DNA from: Paenibacillus alba
GTDB lineage: Bacteria > Bacillota > Bacilli > Paenibacillales > NBRC-103111
Assembly: GCF_013204855.1 (NCBI RefSeq)
Contig: NZ_JABMKZ010000010.1
Span: 62,001-126,000, forward strand
DNA length: 64,000 bases
Direction: 5' to 3'
Part shown: piece by piece, positions 36,201 through 45,149 of the stretch
Numbering within the stretch: position 1 is the first letter of the stretch
Layout: each line of letters opens with the position of its first letter
Notes under the pieces: model-generated
Told to the model about the DNA's origin: nothing
Database searches by the model: none
Seen by the model: the letters and a program-made list of their open reading frames with translations, nothing else
Program-made: the position numbers and the translations under genes

Positions 36201-38545
36201 AGCAGAACAGCACCTTCACGGCTTTCTCCTCTGACATTCACCCCAGTCTTTAGCCGGATATGGGAATTTGCATCCGTAGGATGAGCAGAGAGCAATTTAT
36301 ACACGCCATTTGGCAAATAAACCTCATCACCGGGCTGGGCATTGTCAACTGCTTTTTGGATGGCTGCTCTGTCATCACTCACGCCATCTCCCTTTGCGCC
36401 ATAGGCAGTGTCCTTGACATTCAAGGTTCTTCCCACTACTTTATTTGGTTCAGGCAGTACATGTACGGTGCCATCTGGATTATACAAACCCGCTTTGGAT
36501 GGGCGTACGGCTGATCTTGGCGTCACAGGTGTTCCTTGCGAATATGGCGCATTGACCAGACCGTTCGGATTCGGGGAATACAGATGCACTACCGTGTACC
36601 CGTTATAGTCTGTAGCGGAATTCCCGTTCCCAATAATTCTGACATAACGCGCATCCGTATCAGGCAGATCAAAATTTTCCATCTCCAATACAGCACCGCT
36701 GCTATTTCCGTTATATAGGGTATGCCATGTTACTGCATCGCTCGAGGCTTGAACTTGAAAGGAATATGATCTTTCATTCCCTTTATAAAAAGCGATACCT
36801 ATACATCCAATGGATGATATTTTACCGAGGTCGAATTGAATCCACTGGCCTTTCCCATCAGCTCCCCACCGAGTCGTTAAATCATCCTTCACATTGACTT
36901 GCTTATTGCCAGAAGCCGGATCTTGATCCCGTGTGCCATCATAGCTGCTGGCTGTAATTTGTGTATCGTCTAACTCATATTTCATTTGCGGGGTAGCCGC
37001 AGCCTCATTGGAGTTCGCACTATGAATGCTGCTTGCATTCACGTCCTGAACGATATAGAAATAAGTCGTCCCATTCTGAAGATTCGTATCCGTGTACGTG
37101 GTGTCCGTAACATTAGAGGCAACAATGCTGTAAGCACCAATAGAGGTACTCGCTCTTTTCACCACATAGCTGATAGCGCCGACGACAGGCTGCCACTGCA
37201 GCTTGGCAGAATTATATCCTGGGATGGCCGTTAAGTTTTCCGGTGCGTCTAAAGCCGGGGCTATATATAAAGAAACCTCTGATGAGTTTGGGCTTTCTCC
37301 CTTAGAATTAAAAGCTGAAACCACATAATAATAGGTGCTGCTTGTGTTTAGTCCTGTATCCATATAACTGGTTAAAGTGGGATATACCGTGCCAACAACA
37401 GTTTCAGCGCCGTATGGACCACCGCTTACTAAGCTGCGTTTGATATGATAGCCCGTTATTTGGTCTACTGCATTCCAAGATAAGGAAGCTTGCCCGTCAC
37501 CAGGCGTCCCGTGGAATTGCGTCGGCGCAGCAGGTGGAGCTTGTGTGGAGGCCAGAGCTTTGACTGGAAGTTCGGAAGAGATCAACCCGTCGATGTAATC
37601 CTCATTGTTGGCTTTGGCAACAGAACTAACAACATAATAGTATTGGGTACCATTGATCACCCTATTATCTGTATAAACCCCATCGGTGACGGTTGCAATT
37701 GTCGTATACGGACCACCGCTCGTTGTGCTGCGCTTCACCGTATATTGTTCCGCTCCAACGGCTCCAGACCAAGTCAGATTTATCTGATTGTCTACAGCAG
37801 CTACCGCAGTTAAGCCAGTAGGCGCGTTAGGAAACACTTTCATAGCATGAAAGTTGTCTATATAAGCTTCGATGGACGAAGTTGCATTAACGCCGACCTT
37901 AGTCGAAGCGGTAGTAATGCTCGTATCCGTAACTGTGAGAGTTGGTCCGCCGGCTATGGAACCGATCAATCGAGAGCCTTTTACAAGCAGCGTTAAAGTG
38001 TAGTATTTATTAGCCGTAAAGTTGGGAATGGGCTGCTGCGTTATAATTGCAGTAGTGCTGCTAGTTCTTTTAAGCAGCTGCAAATTCCCATTTTTAATAA
38101 CCAAGCTGTAGTAATCGCTGTTACTGGCCTGTCTCGCATCGATACCTACTTGACCCGAAGGGCTGGCGATTGTTCCTGTTGTCACTACTTTGATATCAGC
38201 AGATACTAGCACATCCGTAGCATCAAACACGTAACTTCCTGTTCCCCCAATAAATACGGTTGTAGATGCTGTGCTTGGATTCGTTACCTTTAATGCTTTG
38301 GAAGCCCCATCTTGAACAATACCCCAAGGATTCGTACCCGCATTTGATTTCCAGCCGAATTGCGTGTCCCCATTTCCACTTGTTCCAAATGTTGCTGCCG
38401 TCGTAAAGCTTTCAAAATCCTCAGCCCATTCATTTGCCGTATTTAACGTAGCTGCTGTAATCAACTGTACGGGTAGTATAAACATGATCAGCAGCGTCAT
38501 ACAGAGAAGAATACTTATTTTTTTTCTAATTAATTGCAACCTCAT
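33245..38545 (-). CDS. Secreted SLH-anchored beta-helix (pectate-lyase-like) protein
   Basis: 1,766 residues from ATG 38545 (AAAAGGGGTG upstream). Modules in order: signal peptide (1-~32); a concanavalin-like sandwich (~35-240); three fibronectin-III domains (~242-520); an F5/8 type C discoidin module (~528-662); a Pectate_lyase_3 right-handed beta-helix opening with VKDTAYGAKGDGVSDDRAAI (~710-1150) with many NNxI-type rungs; a DNRLRE-like domain (~1166-1335); a linker; and three SLH domains (~1582-1766, FADVNHHWAKDDIERMAS and two repeats). It should sit on the cell wall and bind or cleave a plant or microbial polysaccharide. The catalytic residues are not identified, so lyase versus hydrolase activity is open. 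A cre-like site lies 47 bp upstream. Confidence 0.9.
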   Translation of the reverse strand: MRLQLIRKKISILLCMTLLIMFILPVQLITAATLNTANEWAEDFESFTTAATFGTSGNGDTQFGWKSNAGTNPWGIVQDGASKALKVTNPSTASTTVFIGGTGSYVFDATDVLVSADIKVVTTGTIASPSGQVGIDARQASNSDYYSLVIKNGNLQLLKRTSSTTAIITQQPIPNFTANKYYTLTLLVKGSRLIGSIAGGPTLTVTDTSITTASTKVGVNATSSIEAYIDNFHAMKVFPNAPTGLTAVAAVDNQINLTWSGAVGAEQYTVKRSTTSGGPYTTIATVTDGVYTDNRVINGTQYYYVVSSVAKANNEDYIDGLISSELPVKALASTQAPPAAPTQFHGTPGDGQASLSWNAVDQITGYHIKRSLVSGGPYGAETVVGTVYPTLTSYMDTGLNTSSTYYYVVSAFNSKGESPNSSEVSLYIAPALDAPENLTAIPGYNSAKLQWQPVVGAISYVVKRASTSIGAYSIVASNVTDTTYTDTNLQNGTTYFYIVQDVNASSIHSANSNEAAATPQMKYELDDTQITASSYDGTRDQDPASGNKQVNVKDDLTTRWGADGKGQWIQFDLGKISSIGCIGIAFYKGNERSYSFQVQASSDAVTWHTLYNGNSSGAVLEMENFDLPDTDARYVRIIGNGNSATDYNGYTVVHLYSPNPNGLVNAPYSQGTPVTPRSAVRPSKAGLYNPDGTVHVLPEPNKVVGRTLNVKDTAYGAKGDGVSDDRAAIQKAVDNAQPGDEVYLPNGVYKLLSAHPTDANSHIRLKTGVNVRGESREGAVLLSDMDNGFGPPNDTGHVTSTGITAGSGRVLLIFSLNNIVISNLTITSTWNNTYSTDPGILSPSSGGPKTGIYIDQANAASPGPNNIVIDHVIFEKFQQMGIRLSKASDVTVRNSIFRKATDIGPSGSGYGISIQGKPKDDHYGMNDDSLNALVENNFFDGTVALRHGVIIEYYSHNNVVRNNQFSSTTLDSIDLHGENEYLNEVYGNTIDGVRRGAGVGLGNTGGGFPSNHSESGPYNYIHDNTIRNSAEGISLTMNSPDTIIENNKIELDDTLIRTNDNQDIIGISILNAPRSVVRGNIIQNFTKTDHPIVADYDIGDTNANFVGAGDPRDIQLIGNTIVGNANGIKIIKGSGMVMQDNHLNNTLYNVDNSSGNVVYDSLIHASEDAWVEAANPQQNYGTGSSDKAKNLTVKSSGSVNGIAYFKYDLSGVNGKTNAALQLSGKLTDSNPGDETVVLSVYGLNDSSWSENTINWSNSPNHSPGSADVAGEGQTAFYLGSFTMKGYKVDSYDISTKTLSDFVLAKQGGMATFMVVDSKKQGINLEIYAKEKEFESLRPSLKLASSVSMNPDSRDTPTVIPNTKTDQVSTIKSEIKIVDGKQVALAQVDDQIIDAALKNSSSGKLILTVDTSVNVDQTRVTLTNNALQKVAAEAAIKSVRVQTKTGSYELPAKQIHVQDLAAKLGVSKDQITVEVTIGRNAAEAEKARARASAQEVLGAVEFTVKVMSTDGKMVEISSFSQYVPRFINTETVLAGRPMAAVRVETDSNGNVVYQPVPFTVSGTEATIYSRTNSTYLLLDNNVTFADVNHHWAKDDIERMASKMIVQGVSKADFLPDQAVTRAEFAALIARTIGLNAVASPKSRFADVRSSDWFEGQVYAAAEAGIVTGYEDQTFHPNQSISRQEMAVMIYRAMNFAGYTNSSNPGEKITFVDEQLFGNWARESIYIIANNQIVEGVASGKFDPAAMATRAQSSVILSRMLSKLQFTN

Positions 38546-38591
38546 TCTAAACACCCCTTTTGATCATTCATAAAATTGAACCCATCTCTTC

Positions 38592-38605
38592 GGAAAACGC
38601 TTACA
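38592..38605 (-). promoter_or_regulatory. cre-like catabolite-response site
   Basis: Minus strand TGTAAGCGTTTTCC matches the CcpA consensus TGWAANCGNTNWCA at 13 of 14 positions (last base differs). It is 47-60 nt upstream of the SLH protein start, so glucose repression of this polysaccharide-active gene is likely. The rest of 38546-38887 holds only this site and the hairpin at 38811. Confidence 0.65.
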
Positions 38606-38810
38606 ATTTTAATCGGACAATACGACGCTTCATTTCCATCCCCTCTCTGGACAAAGAAAACCAACGTTCTTCGACAATTAACTCTCTTTTTTATATCACG
38701 TTTAAAACGATGGACATAGAAGTTTTCCCATACTTAGTTGTCAAATTTTTAGGTACTCCTATTTCCCTGTATGGAGGACTTCTGATTCCGTGGGCGCTGC
38801 CAAAGCAGCT

Positions 38811-38866
38811 AAAAAGCCCTGCCTGATCTCCATAGCGTGGCTGCGGGAGGTTAAGCGGGCTTTTTT
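38811..38866 (-). terminator. Terminator hairpin, repeat-family copy c
   Basis: AGCCCTGCCTGATCTCC pairs with GGGAGGTTAAGCGGGCT. On the minus strand CTTTTTAGCTGCTTTGG follows, closely matching the tail of copy d. It terminates the gene at 38888. Confidence 0.75.
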
Positions 38867-38887
38867 GTTGTCATTCCTATGCTGCTA

Positions 38888-39925
38888 TTATCCTCTTCCG
38901 CCAATTAGGTAATCCATCATTTCTATTCTCGCATCCTCCATAGCCGGAAGTTCACTTTTCAAGTACACTTGAATTTCAAATGAGATAAGAGCTTGCTTTA
39001 AGTAATGAAAAACTTCTTCCCTACAAACCCATACTTCTTTTGGCACGACTTGAACTCTTTCGATCATCTCTAGGAGAAATTCCGCCATTTTACCTTGAAT
39101 TCCAGATTGATCAGTTAAACCGAATTGCAAGATTTGTTCAGATTCTTGATCAACGATCAAACCTATCATCGGATAGTACGGCCTCTGACCTTCGTCAATC
39201 GGCACATACGAAAAAAAACAATCTATTTCCCAGATCCCAACAAACCCTTTAAGCAATTTTTTTGCTTTGGCTAGACGAAACTCATCTATTGGATTTGCCA
39301 GATACTCATTTGCATTTGCTTTCTCCAAAATCATTGGTTTTAGCCATTCATCTGACCAAACCAAATTCTGCCTACCTCCATCTGAAACCCTTGTTAGGAA
39401 AACATTATCCTCTCTTATAAAAATAGCATCCAGGTTATTCTTATATGCTTGGACTACTTCAATCGCTTGTTCCAGCGCCAAACTTAGAAACAGTACCTCT
39501 TCCTCATTCTGAATCGGCCACGGAAAAAAACCAGGCTCATATAATCTGAACGTCGGCCAAGCATTCGCTCCTCGGAACTTCAGACCAAGCTTTTTTATTT
39601 GTTTTAACTCGGCGGGATACAACTCCGTCCTAGAGTCGAATGAAAGCATCAAGCAATGCTGGGAGAACATCGGATCTATCTCCTGTGTCCCATTCAGCAT
39701 GCTTAACAACGTCTCCAGGCTTTCTGTCCCTAAATAAACAGCCAGGCCATACATCTCGCCTCCATTGCCTAGAATGCAGCAATATCCTATCTCTTTGTTG
39801 AACGGGTTCTCAACACCAAAAATATGACTGTTTGTTACATAACGCCAGCATTCTGCTTTTTTAAACGCTGTTGCTGCCTCAAAAAGACCTTTCCATTGCT
39901 CCGAAGTCGCTTTCAACTGATTCAT
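38888..39925 (-). CDS. Uncharacterised protein of 345 residues
   Basis: GGGAGC lies about 10 nt before the ATG at 39925. It is soluble, acidic, and rich in aromatic residues (RYVTNSHIFGVENP, FLMLSFDSR-like segments). It appears to have two mixed alpha/beta halves: an N-terminal part around residues 1-170 and a C-terminal part around 215-330. I recognise no catalytic motif, signal peptide or membrane segment. Similar proteins occur as lone genes in Firmicutes, but I cannot name a function. The downstream hairpin (copy c) is its terminator. Confidence 0.75.
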   Translation of the reverse strand: MNQLKATSEQWKGLFEAATAFKKAECWRYVTNSHIFGVENPFNKEIGYCCILGNGGEMYGLAVYLGTESLETLLSMLNGTQEIDPMFSQHCLMLSFDSRTELYPAELKQIKKLGLKFRGANAWPTFRLYEPGFFPWPIQNEEEVLFLSLALEQAIEVVQAYKNNLDAIFIREDNVFLTRVSDGGRQNLVWSDEWLKPMILEKANANEYLANPIDEFRLAKAKKLLKGFVGIWEIDCFFSYVPIDEGQRPYYPMIGLIVDQESEQILQFGLTDQSGIQGKMAEFLLEMIERVQVVPKEVWVCREEVFHYLKQALISFEIQVYLKSELPAMEDARIEMMDYLIGGRG

Positions 39926-39954
39926 TATTTATTCAGCTCCCATACATAAAAAAT

Positions 39955-40530
39955 CTACTTAATATCTCCGTTATGCAATATACTTCCCAAATCAAAGACA
40001 CACGCCGTAAAAGCAAACGAACGCAAATTGTCTTCTTTTCCGAAAACCTCTCGCTTTTGAAATAAACCTTGTTCTAATCCGTACACCTCAACCGTTTGAT
40101 GAGCTGGGTCAACAATCCAGTATTCCAGAACTCCAAACTTTTCATATGTTTTATATTTTTGGTTTCTATCTTTAATCGCAGTAGATGGAGATAATATTTC
40201 AACGATGAGCTTGGGAGCGCCTTTGCCTCCTTTGTCATCTATTTGAGTTGGATTACAGATTACGGTTAGATCTGGCTGACAGACCGTATCGGGATTATCG
40301 TATTCTTCTATTTCACTTAATCTCACGTCAAACGGAGCGATAAAAACCTCACATGATGAACCTTGCAGGCATGTGTGAAGCTCAAGAAACATACTCCTTA
40401 AGATCCGTTGATGTGTTGTAGAGGGAGCAAGTGTCATATTAAATGGTACTCCATTAATTAACTCCCATCTGCCTTCCCACTCCAGCAGATCTTGCAATTT
40501 ATAGCGATGATCCTGTTCAGGCACTTTCAC
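39955..40530 (-). CDS. Uma2-family (DUF820) PD-(D/E)XK protein, copy 1
   Basis: 191 residues with a GTG start at 40530 (GCGAGG upstream). Uma2 landmarks are WEGRWELINGVPFNM near the N-terminus, the PD of VCQPDLTVIC, VEILSPSTAIKDRNQKYKTYEKFGV, and EYWIVDPAHQTVEVY. The fold is that of restriction-endonuclease-like nucleases. The biological role is unknown, and such genes multiply in cyanobacteria and some Firmicutes. A second copy lies at 44467-45030. The family identification is firm, but nuclease activity is only inferred. Confidence 0.88.
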   Translation of the reverse strand: MKVPEQDHRYKLQDLLEWEGRWELINGVPFNMTLAPSTTHQRILRSMFLELHTCLQGSSCEVFIAPFDVRLSEIEEYDNPDTVCQPDLTVICNPTQIDDKGGKGAPKLIVEILSPSTAIKDRNQKYKTYEKFGVLEYWIVDPAHQTVEVYGLEQGLFQKREVFGKEDNLRSFAFTACVFDLGSILHNGDIK

Positions 40531-40780
40531 GAAAAGTTCCTCGCTCTCGACACTATTTCCCTTATTTTAACACAATGAGATGAAAACTCGAAGTTGCATA
40601 CACACTGGGCTTCATTCGTCTCAAATCTTATCTACTCTCACATTATAACCAAGCGTGATCGTTCAAACCATGTCTCTTTTACAAATATCACCCGTGGGAT
40701 GAGATCGTAAAGCCGCATCGTGCGCGCTTATTATTCCAAAGATGGATACGTCTAGTTTCATGGGGATTTCAAAAGCAACT

Positions 40781-40834
40781 AAAAAGTCTGCTTGATCTCC
40801 GATGTATGTTGCCGCGGAGATCAAGCAGACTTTT
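40781..40834 (-). terminator. Terminator hairpin, repeat-family copy d (perfect arms)
   Basis: GTCTGCTTGATCTCC (40786-40800) and GGAGATCAAGCAGAC (40816-40830) are perfectly complementary 15-mers. The minus-strand tail is CTTTTTAGTTGCTTTTG. It terminates the toxin-antitoxin remnant. Apart from this hairpin I see nothing in 40531-40852. Confidence 0.85.
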
Positions 40835-40852
40835 GAATGGCAAATGAATTAG

Positions 40853-41059
40853 TTACTTTTCTCCCGGAAACAAAACAGCAGCAATGGCGATCACGTCATC
40901 TACTTGCTCAAAATAAACTCTGAATTCCCTAACCAAAATACGGGTTATTCCCCTGTATTCACCAAACCGCTCCGTATAAGCCTTACCAATTACCGGATTC
41001 TTCAAGTAATCTTCAACTCCAAAACAACTTGAGTGATGAAATCGAATGTTTGAACCCAT
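40853..41059 (-). pseudogene. RelE/ParE-like toxin, probably frameshifted
   Basis: The readable 68-residue frame ends FGEYRGITRILVREFRVYFEQ and so on, which resembles the C-terminal half of RelE/ParE toxins. Its first 17 residues look unlike a protein of this family. One base over, the minus strand reads DYSLGQWVQTFDFITQVVLE and would join LEDYLKNPVIGKAY if one G were restored near 41011-41020. I therefore read it as a toxin gene broken by a one-base deletion. It lies 15 nt after a small antitoxin-like gene. Confidence 0.55.
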
Positions 41060-41074
41060 TGACCGAGCGAGTAG

Positions 41075-41344
41075 TCATTCAGCAAAATCCTTAGGGGACA
41101 ATGATTTTAAAAGCTCCGCAGTTGACATGCCCTTACCTTGATTGTATTCTTCACGACTTTCATTAATCATGCGCTTAAGTTCCGGGTTCACTTTAACTTC
41201 AGAACTAATGGAAAGATGATCTTCCTCTTGAAGAACAACCGTAAATATCCCTTTTCCAGGTATAAAAAACTGACGAACGGAATGCTCACTATCCATAGTA
41301 GAAATAGTTTCCATAAGTTCTTCGGATTTATTTATTTTTTCCAT
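41075..41344 (-). CDS. Antitoxin-like small protein
   Basis: 89 residues from the ATG at 41344 with GGTGGTG 6 nt upstream. A short N-terminal beta region (VRQFFIPGKGIFTVVLQEED) is followed by a charged helical tail (NPELKRMINESREEYNQGKG), the kind of toxin-wrapping tail found in type II antitoxins. The family is uncertain. It is followed by a broken RelE/ParE-like toxin on the same strand, so it may now be an orphan. Confidence 0.55.
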   Translation of the reverse strand: MEKINKSEELMETISTMDSEHSVRQFFIPGKGIFTVVLQEEDHLSISSEVKVNPELKRMINESREEYNQGKGMSTAELLKSLSPKDFAE

Positions 41345-41444
41345 TATTATCACCACCAATTATCTTCACTTATAGATTGATTATAACATCTTTATGTACT
41401 TGTAACAGCCGGCCATCTCACTGGTTGCCTCTCTAGTCTCTCTC

Positions 41445-41586
41445 CATTGGATTTCATCCAATGTTTCTCCCCGTCTGGCTGATGGTTGAGGCGTGCTACT
41501 GGAATTTGTCCAATAGAATATGGCGGAAAGGATCCATTTAGGCAGCCGGGCGTGAATACCATTGGAGAAACTCCAGTATCTCCAAT
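41445..41586. repeat. Short hairpins in a gene-free stretch
   Basis: Within 41345-41803 no gene is supported. Two perfect short hairpins stand out: CATTGGAT-ttc-ATCCAATG (41445-41463) and ATTGGAGA-N10-TCTCCAAT (41561-41586). They share a CATTGGA core. Short frames here have neither ribosome sites nor protein-like composition. Confidence 0.4.
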
Positions 41587-41803
41587 GTACTCAAGACTCG
41601 AATAGGGTTCCTGTTGGATGTTTTCCATTGAAAATGACGAATCCGCCTCCCGCCCCTTTTATTCTGACGAGAAATTCCCATCCTATACCACATATCACCA
41701 GCACACTTGAATATATTTAGTAACAAGCTTTATTCCCATCAAGGTCTGTTTCAGCGTCAAGCTTGCCATATCATTCCAAAGATCAACCCCAAGGAGGGCC
41801 CAC

Positions 41804-42961
41804 ATGACAGAACCCCTATTTGTCGTATCCAAAGAGGATTGGTCGCTGCACCGCAAAGGATACCAAGATCAAACACGGCATCAAGAGAAAGTGAAAGAAG
41901 CCATCAAGCAAAATCTGCCCGATCTCGTAACTGACGAGAGTATCGTCATGTCTAATGGCAAGCAAGTTGTAAAGGTGCCAATCAAAAGTTTGGATGAGTA
42001 TCGCTTCCGATACAATTTCAACAAAGGTAAACATGTCGGTCAAGGAGACGGCGACTCCCAAGTTGGCGATGTGCTCGGTACAGATCCGCAGCCGGCGCAA
42101 GGTCCGGGCAAGGGTGAAGGCGCGGGAGACCAGGCAGGCGAGGATTATTATGAAGCGGAAGTGAGCATGGAAGAGCTGCAGGCAATGCTGTTCTCCGAGC
42201 TGGAGCTGCCGAATTTGCAAAAAAAAGAGAAGCGCAACATGACGACGACTGAAGTCATTTTCAACGATATTCGCAAGAAAGGCATCATGTCGAACATCGA
42301 TAAAAAGCGAACGATCATTGAGAATCTACGTCGCAACTCGCGCTCCAACTCGCCCGGTATTCATCATATTAGCCCGGATGACCTTCGCTTCAAGACATGG
42401 GATGAAGTCGAGAAACCTCACTCGAATGCGCTTATTATCGCGATGATGGATACGTCCGGTTCCATGGGTTCTTTTGAGAAATATATAGCCCGCAGCTTCT
42501 TCTTCTGGATGACGCGGTTCCTTCGCACAAAATATCAGAATGTGGAGATTGTGTTCATCGCCCACCATACCGAGGCTAAGGAGGTCACGGAAGAAGAATT
42601 TTTCACCAAAGGAGAAAGCGGCGGCACCATCTGTTCTTCGGCGTACCAGACTGCCATTGATATTATCGACAAGCGGTATCCGCCTTCGCAATTCAATATT
42701 TATCCGTTTCATTTCTCTGATGGTGATAATTTGACGTCGGATAATGAACGCTGTGTGAAGCTGATCACCCAATTGATGGAGCGCTCCAATATGTTCGGGT
42801 ACGGGGAGGTCAATCAATATAATCGCAGCAGTACCTTGATGTCTGCTTTCCGCCATATCCATGACCCCAAATTTCTGCATTATGTCATCCGTGAGAAAGG
42901 CGAAGTTTACAAAGCGCTAAAAACCTTTTTTACCAAGCAGGAAGGGGTGGCTGTTCAGTGA
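41804..42961 (+). CDS. yhbH: YhbH/YeaH-family (DUF444) VWA sporulation protein
   Basis: 385 residues with AAGGAGGG before the ATG. The C-terminal half is a von Willebrand A domain with MIDAS motif DTSGSMGS (about residue 214) and a later FHFSDGDN. The N-terminal region contains [15 protein letters not shown] and Gly-rich ([13 protein letters not shown]) segments typical of YhbH. The protein works with SpoVR and the PrkA kinase in sporulation of Bacillus and in stress responses of enterobacteria (YeaG-YeaH-YcgB). PrkA is not in this window. The stop overlaps the spoVR GTG by 4 nt. Confidence 0.92.
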   Translation: MTEPLFVVSKEDWSLHRKGYQDQTRHQEKVKEAIKQNLPDLVTDESIVMSNGKQVVKVPIKSLDEYRFRYNFNKGKHVGQGDGDSQVGDVLGTDPQPAQGPGKGEGAGDQAGEDYYEAEVSMEELQAMLFSELELPNLQKKEKRNMTTTEVIFNDIRKKGIMSNIDKKRTIIENLRRNSRSNSPGIHHISPDDLRFKTWDEVEKPHSNALIIAMMDTSGSMGSFEKYIARSFFFWMTRFLRTKYQNVEIVFIAHHTEAKEVTEEEFFTKGESGGTICSSAYQTAIDIIDKRYPPSQFNIYPFHFSDGDNLTSDNERCVKLITQLMERSNMFGYGEVNQYNRSSTLMSAFRHIHDPKFLHYVIREKGEVYKALKTFFTKQEGVAVQ

Positions 42962-44388
42962 AAACCGAAATGCAGCAGCTTGAATACGCCATTGATGAAA
43001 TTACCGAGATTGCCAAAGGGTTTGGCTTGGATTATTTCCCCATGCGATATGAGATATGTCCGGCGGAAATTATTTATACATTTGGCGCTTATGGCATGCC
43101 AACCCGCTACAGCCACTGGAGCTTCGGGAAAAATTTCCACCGAATGAAAACGCAGTATGATCTCGGTTTAAGTAAAATTTATGAGCTGGTCATCAACTCG
43201 GACCCTTGCTACGCTTTCTTGCTAGACGGCAACTCGCTCATCCAAAATAAACTCATTGTCGCCCACGTTCTAGCGCACTGCGACTTTTTCAAAAATAACG
43301 TTCGCTTCTCCAAAACGAATCGCAACATGGTTGAAAGCATGTCCGCTACAGCGGAGCGCATTCGTCAATATGAGATTGAGCATGGTATTGATGAGGTCGA
43401 ACAATTTATTGATGCCGTGCTCGCGATTCAAGAACATATCGATCCTGTATTAACGTTATCGTATGGACAGAGCCGCAAGCGTCAGGAAACACATAAAGCC
43501 TCCACACCCAATGCCCGTTCTGAGGCCACTTATGGGTATGAAGATTTGTGGGATCTTGATGGGAGAAACAAACCTTCCGAACCGACGGACAAAGACGAAA
43601 ACAAACGGTTTCCGCCTCAGCCAGAGAAAGATATTTTGCTCTTCATTGAGGAAAACGCGCCCTATATGGAAGACTGGCAACGGGATATATTGACGATGCT
43701 CCGCGATGAAATGCTCTATTTCTGGCCGCAGCTGGAAACGAAAATCATGAACGAAGGCTGGGCTTCGTACTGGCACCAACACATCCTGCGTGAGCTGGAT
43801 CTGACGGAAGAGGAAACCATTGAGTATTCCAAGCTCAATTCATCCGTTGTAGTTCCTTCCCGCCATACTTTGAATCCGTATTATCTCGGGCTTAAGATTT
43901 TCGAAGATATTGAGAAGCATTGGGACGATCCGACACCGGATGAAATCCGAATCCAAGGCCGCAAGCCCGGAGAGGGCCGCGCCAAAATATTCGAAGTCCG
44001 CGAGTACGAATCTGACACCTCTTTTATCCGCAATTATTTGAATAAACCGTTGGTGGAAGAACTTGATTTATATGTGTTCGAGAAGAAAGGCCCCGAGTGG
44101 AAGATTACCGATAAAACGTGGGAAAATACGCGCGATCAACTTATTTACTCCCGTGTCAACGGCGGTTTTCCCTATATCGTTGTTGAGGATGGCGATTACC
44201 AGCGAAGCGGCGAGCTGTATTTGAAACATGCTTTCGAAGGCGTAGAGCTCGATCTCAAATATGTGGAGAGAACCTTGCCCTATATTTACAAGCTTTGGGG
44301 GAAAACCATTCATATGCATACCATGGTGGAGGATAAGCCGGTGTTGTTCAGCTTTGATGGGAAGAAGCATCATCGGCGTTTTCTGTAA
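42958..44388 (+). CDS. spoVR: SpoVR-family sporulation protein
   Basis: 476 residues from a GTG at 42958 that overlaps the yhbH stop (GTGA). SpoVR hallmarks are [32 protein letters not shown] near the N-terminus, [11 protein letters not shown], and the long C-terminal [13 protein letters not shown] segment. In B. subtilis SpoVR is needed for normal cortex formation in the spore. The homologue YcgB is stress-induced in E. coli. Coupled translation with yhbH supports a shared function. A hairpin terminator follows directly. Confidence 0.95.
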   Translation: MKTEMQQLEYAIDEITEIAKGFGLDYFPMRYEICPAEIIYTFGAYGMPTRYSHWSFGKNFHRMKTQYDLGLSKIYELVINSDPCYAFLLDGNSLIQNKLIVAHVLAHCDFFKNNVRFSKTNRNMVESMSATAERIRQYEIEHGIDEVEQFIDAVLAIQEHIDPVLTLSYGQSRKRQETHKASTPNARSEATYGYEDLWDLDGRNKPSEPTDKDENKRFPPQPEKDILLFIEENAPYMEDWQRDILTMLRDEMLYFWPQLETKIMNEGWASYWHQHILRELDLTEEETIEYSKLNSSVVVPSRHTLNPYYLGLKIFEDIEKHWDDPTPDEIRIQGRKPGEGRAKIFEVREYESDTSFIRNYLNKPLVEELDLYVFEKKGPEWKITDKTWENTRDQLIYSRVNGGFPYIVVEDGDYQRSGELYLKHAFEGVELDLKYVERTLPYIYKLWGKTIHMHTMVEDKPVLFSFDGKKHHRRFL

Positions 44389-44392
44389 GCTC

Positions 44393-44439
44393 AAAAAACC
44401 TCCGATTTCACGAAATCATCGTGATCTTGGAGGTTCTTT
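44393..44439 (+). terminator. Terminator after spoVR
   Basis: AACCTCC pairs with GGAGGTT, with an inner TCACGA/TCGTGA stem. A-rich on the left and T-rich on the right, so it can serve both spoVR and the convergent Uma2 gene. Confidence 0.7.
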
Positions 44440-44466
44440 GGCATCTACTTCGGCCCACTAAGTTGG

Positions 44467-45030
44467 TTATAATGCAAACAAATGAGGCATTGGCACATGC
44501 AATTCTTTGAAGACGTTGGATTGTATGGTTTCTTGTTCCGTATACAGTTGACGAATCTGATAGCTTCCATCCTGAAGTGAATACACATGAACCGTTTGGT
44601 TCCCTGGATCGACGATCCAGTATTCCTGAACCCCATACTTCTGATATAAATTGAATTTTTCATTAAAATCCTTAAGTGCAGTGGATGGGGAAAGCACTTC
44701 AATAATTAACGTCGGAGCACCTAGACAGCCATTTTTGGTGATCTGATCCTTGGAACAAACAACCGAGAGGTCAGGCTGTGTAACATGATCTGGCGACTCG
44801 TAATTATCGCTTTCGCTAAAAAATATATCAAATGGAGCCACGAACACGTAGCAGCTCTGATTCTGGAAATATGCCCGCAAGGCAAAATGAAGTTCCCCAA
44901 CAATAAATTGATGTAGTGAGGTTGGAGCCGGCGACATATTATAGGGTTTGCCATTGATTAACTCCCATGCTCCATCCCATGTTTGCCAGTCTTGAAAAGT
45001 GTGGATTTTCTTCTCGTCCGGATTTGACAC
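44467..45030 (-). CDS. Uma2-family (DUF820) PD-(D/E)XK protein, copy 2
   Basis: 187 residues. The GTG at 45030 is preferred because AAGGAGG lies 9 nt before it, and that box would be inside the coding region if the earlier ATG were used. Motifs match copy 1: WDGAWELINGKPYNM, VTQPDLSVVC, IIEVLSPSTALKDFNEKFNLYQKYG and EYWIVDPGNQTVHVY. The two copies are clearly related but diverged well beyond recent duplication. A 53-bp piece of this gene recurs upstream at 45160-45212. Confidence 0.88.
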   Translation of the reverse strand: MSNPDEKKIHTFQDWQTWDGAWELINGKPYNMSPAPTSLHQFIVGELHFALRAYFQNQSCYVFVAPFDIFFSESDNYESPDHVTQPDLSVVCSKDQITKNGCLGAPTLIIEVLSPSTALKDFNEKFNLYQKYGVQEYWIVDPGNQTVHVYSLQDGSYQIRQLYTEQETIQSNVFKELHVPMPHLFAL

Positions 45031-45149
45031 GATGTTCAACCTCCTTCTGATCATTCAATATATGACTTAAACAAGTGTAACATGTTTAAGATCAGTATTA
45101 CCAAAATAATAACAGTTGTTTCACATCTCTCACAGTATTTTGACAGGGG

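Noticed and set aside
41392-41628. 78-codon minus-strand frame (MENIQQEPYSS...)
   Set aside because: No ribosome site; it overlaps the short hairpins and another equally long frame, so it is probably non-coding.
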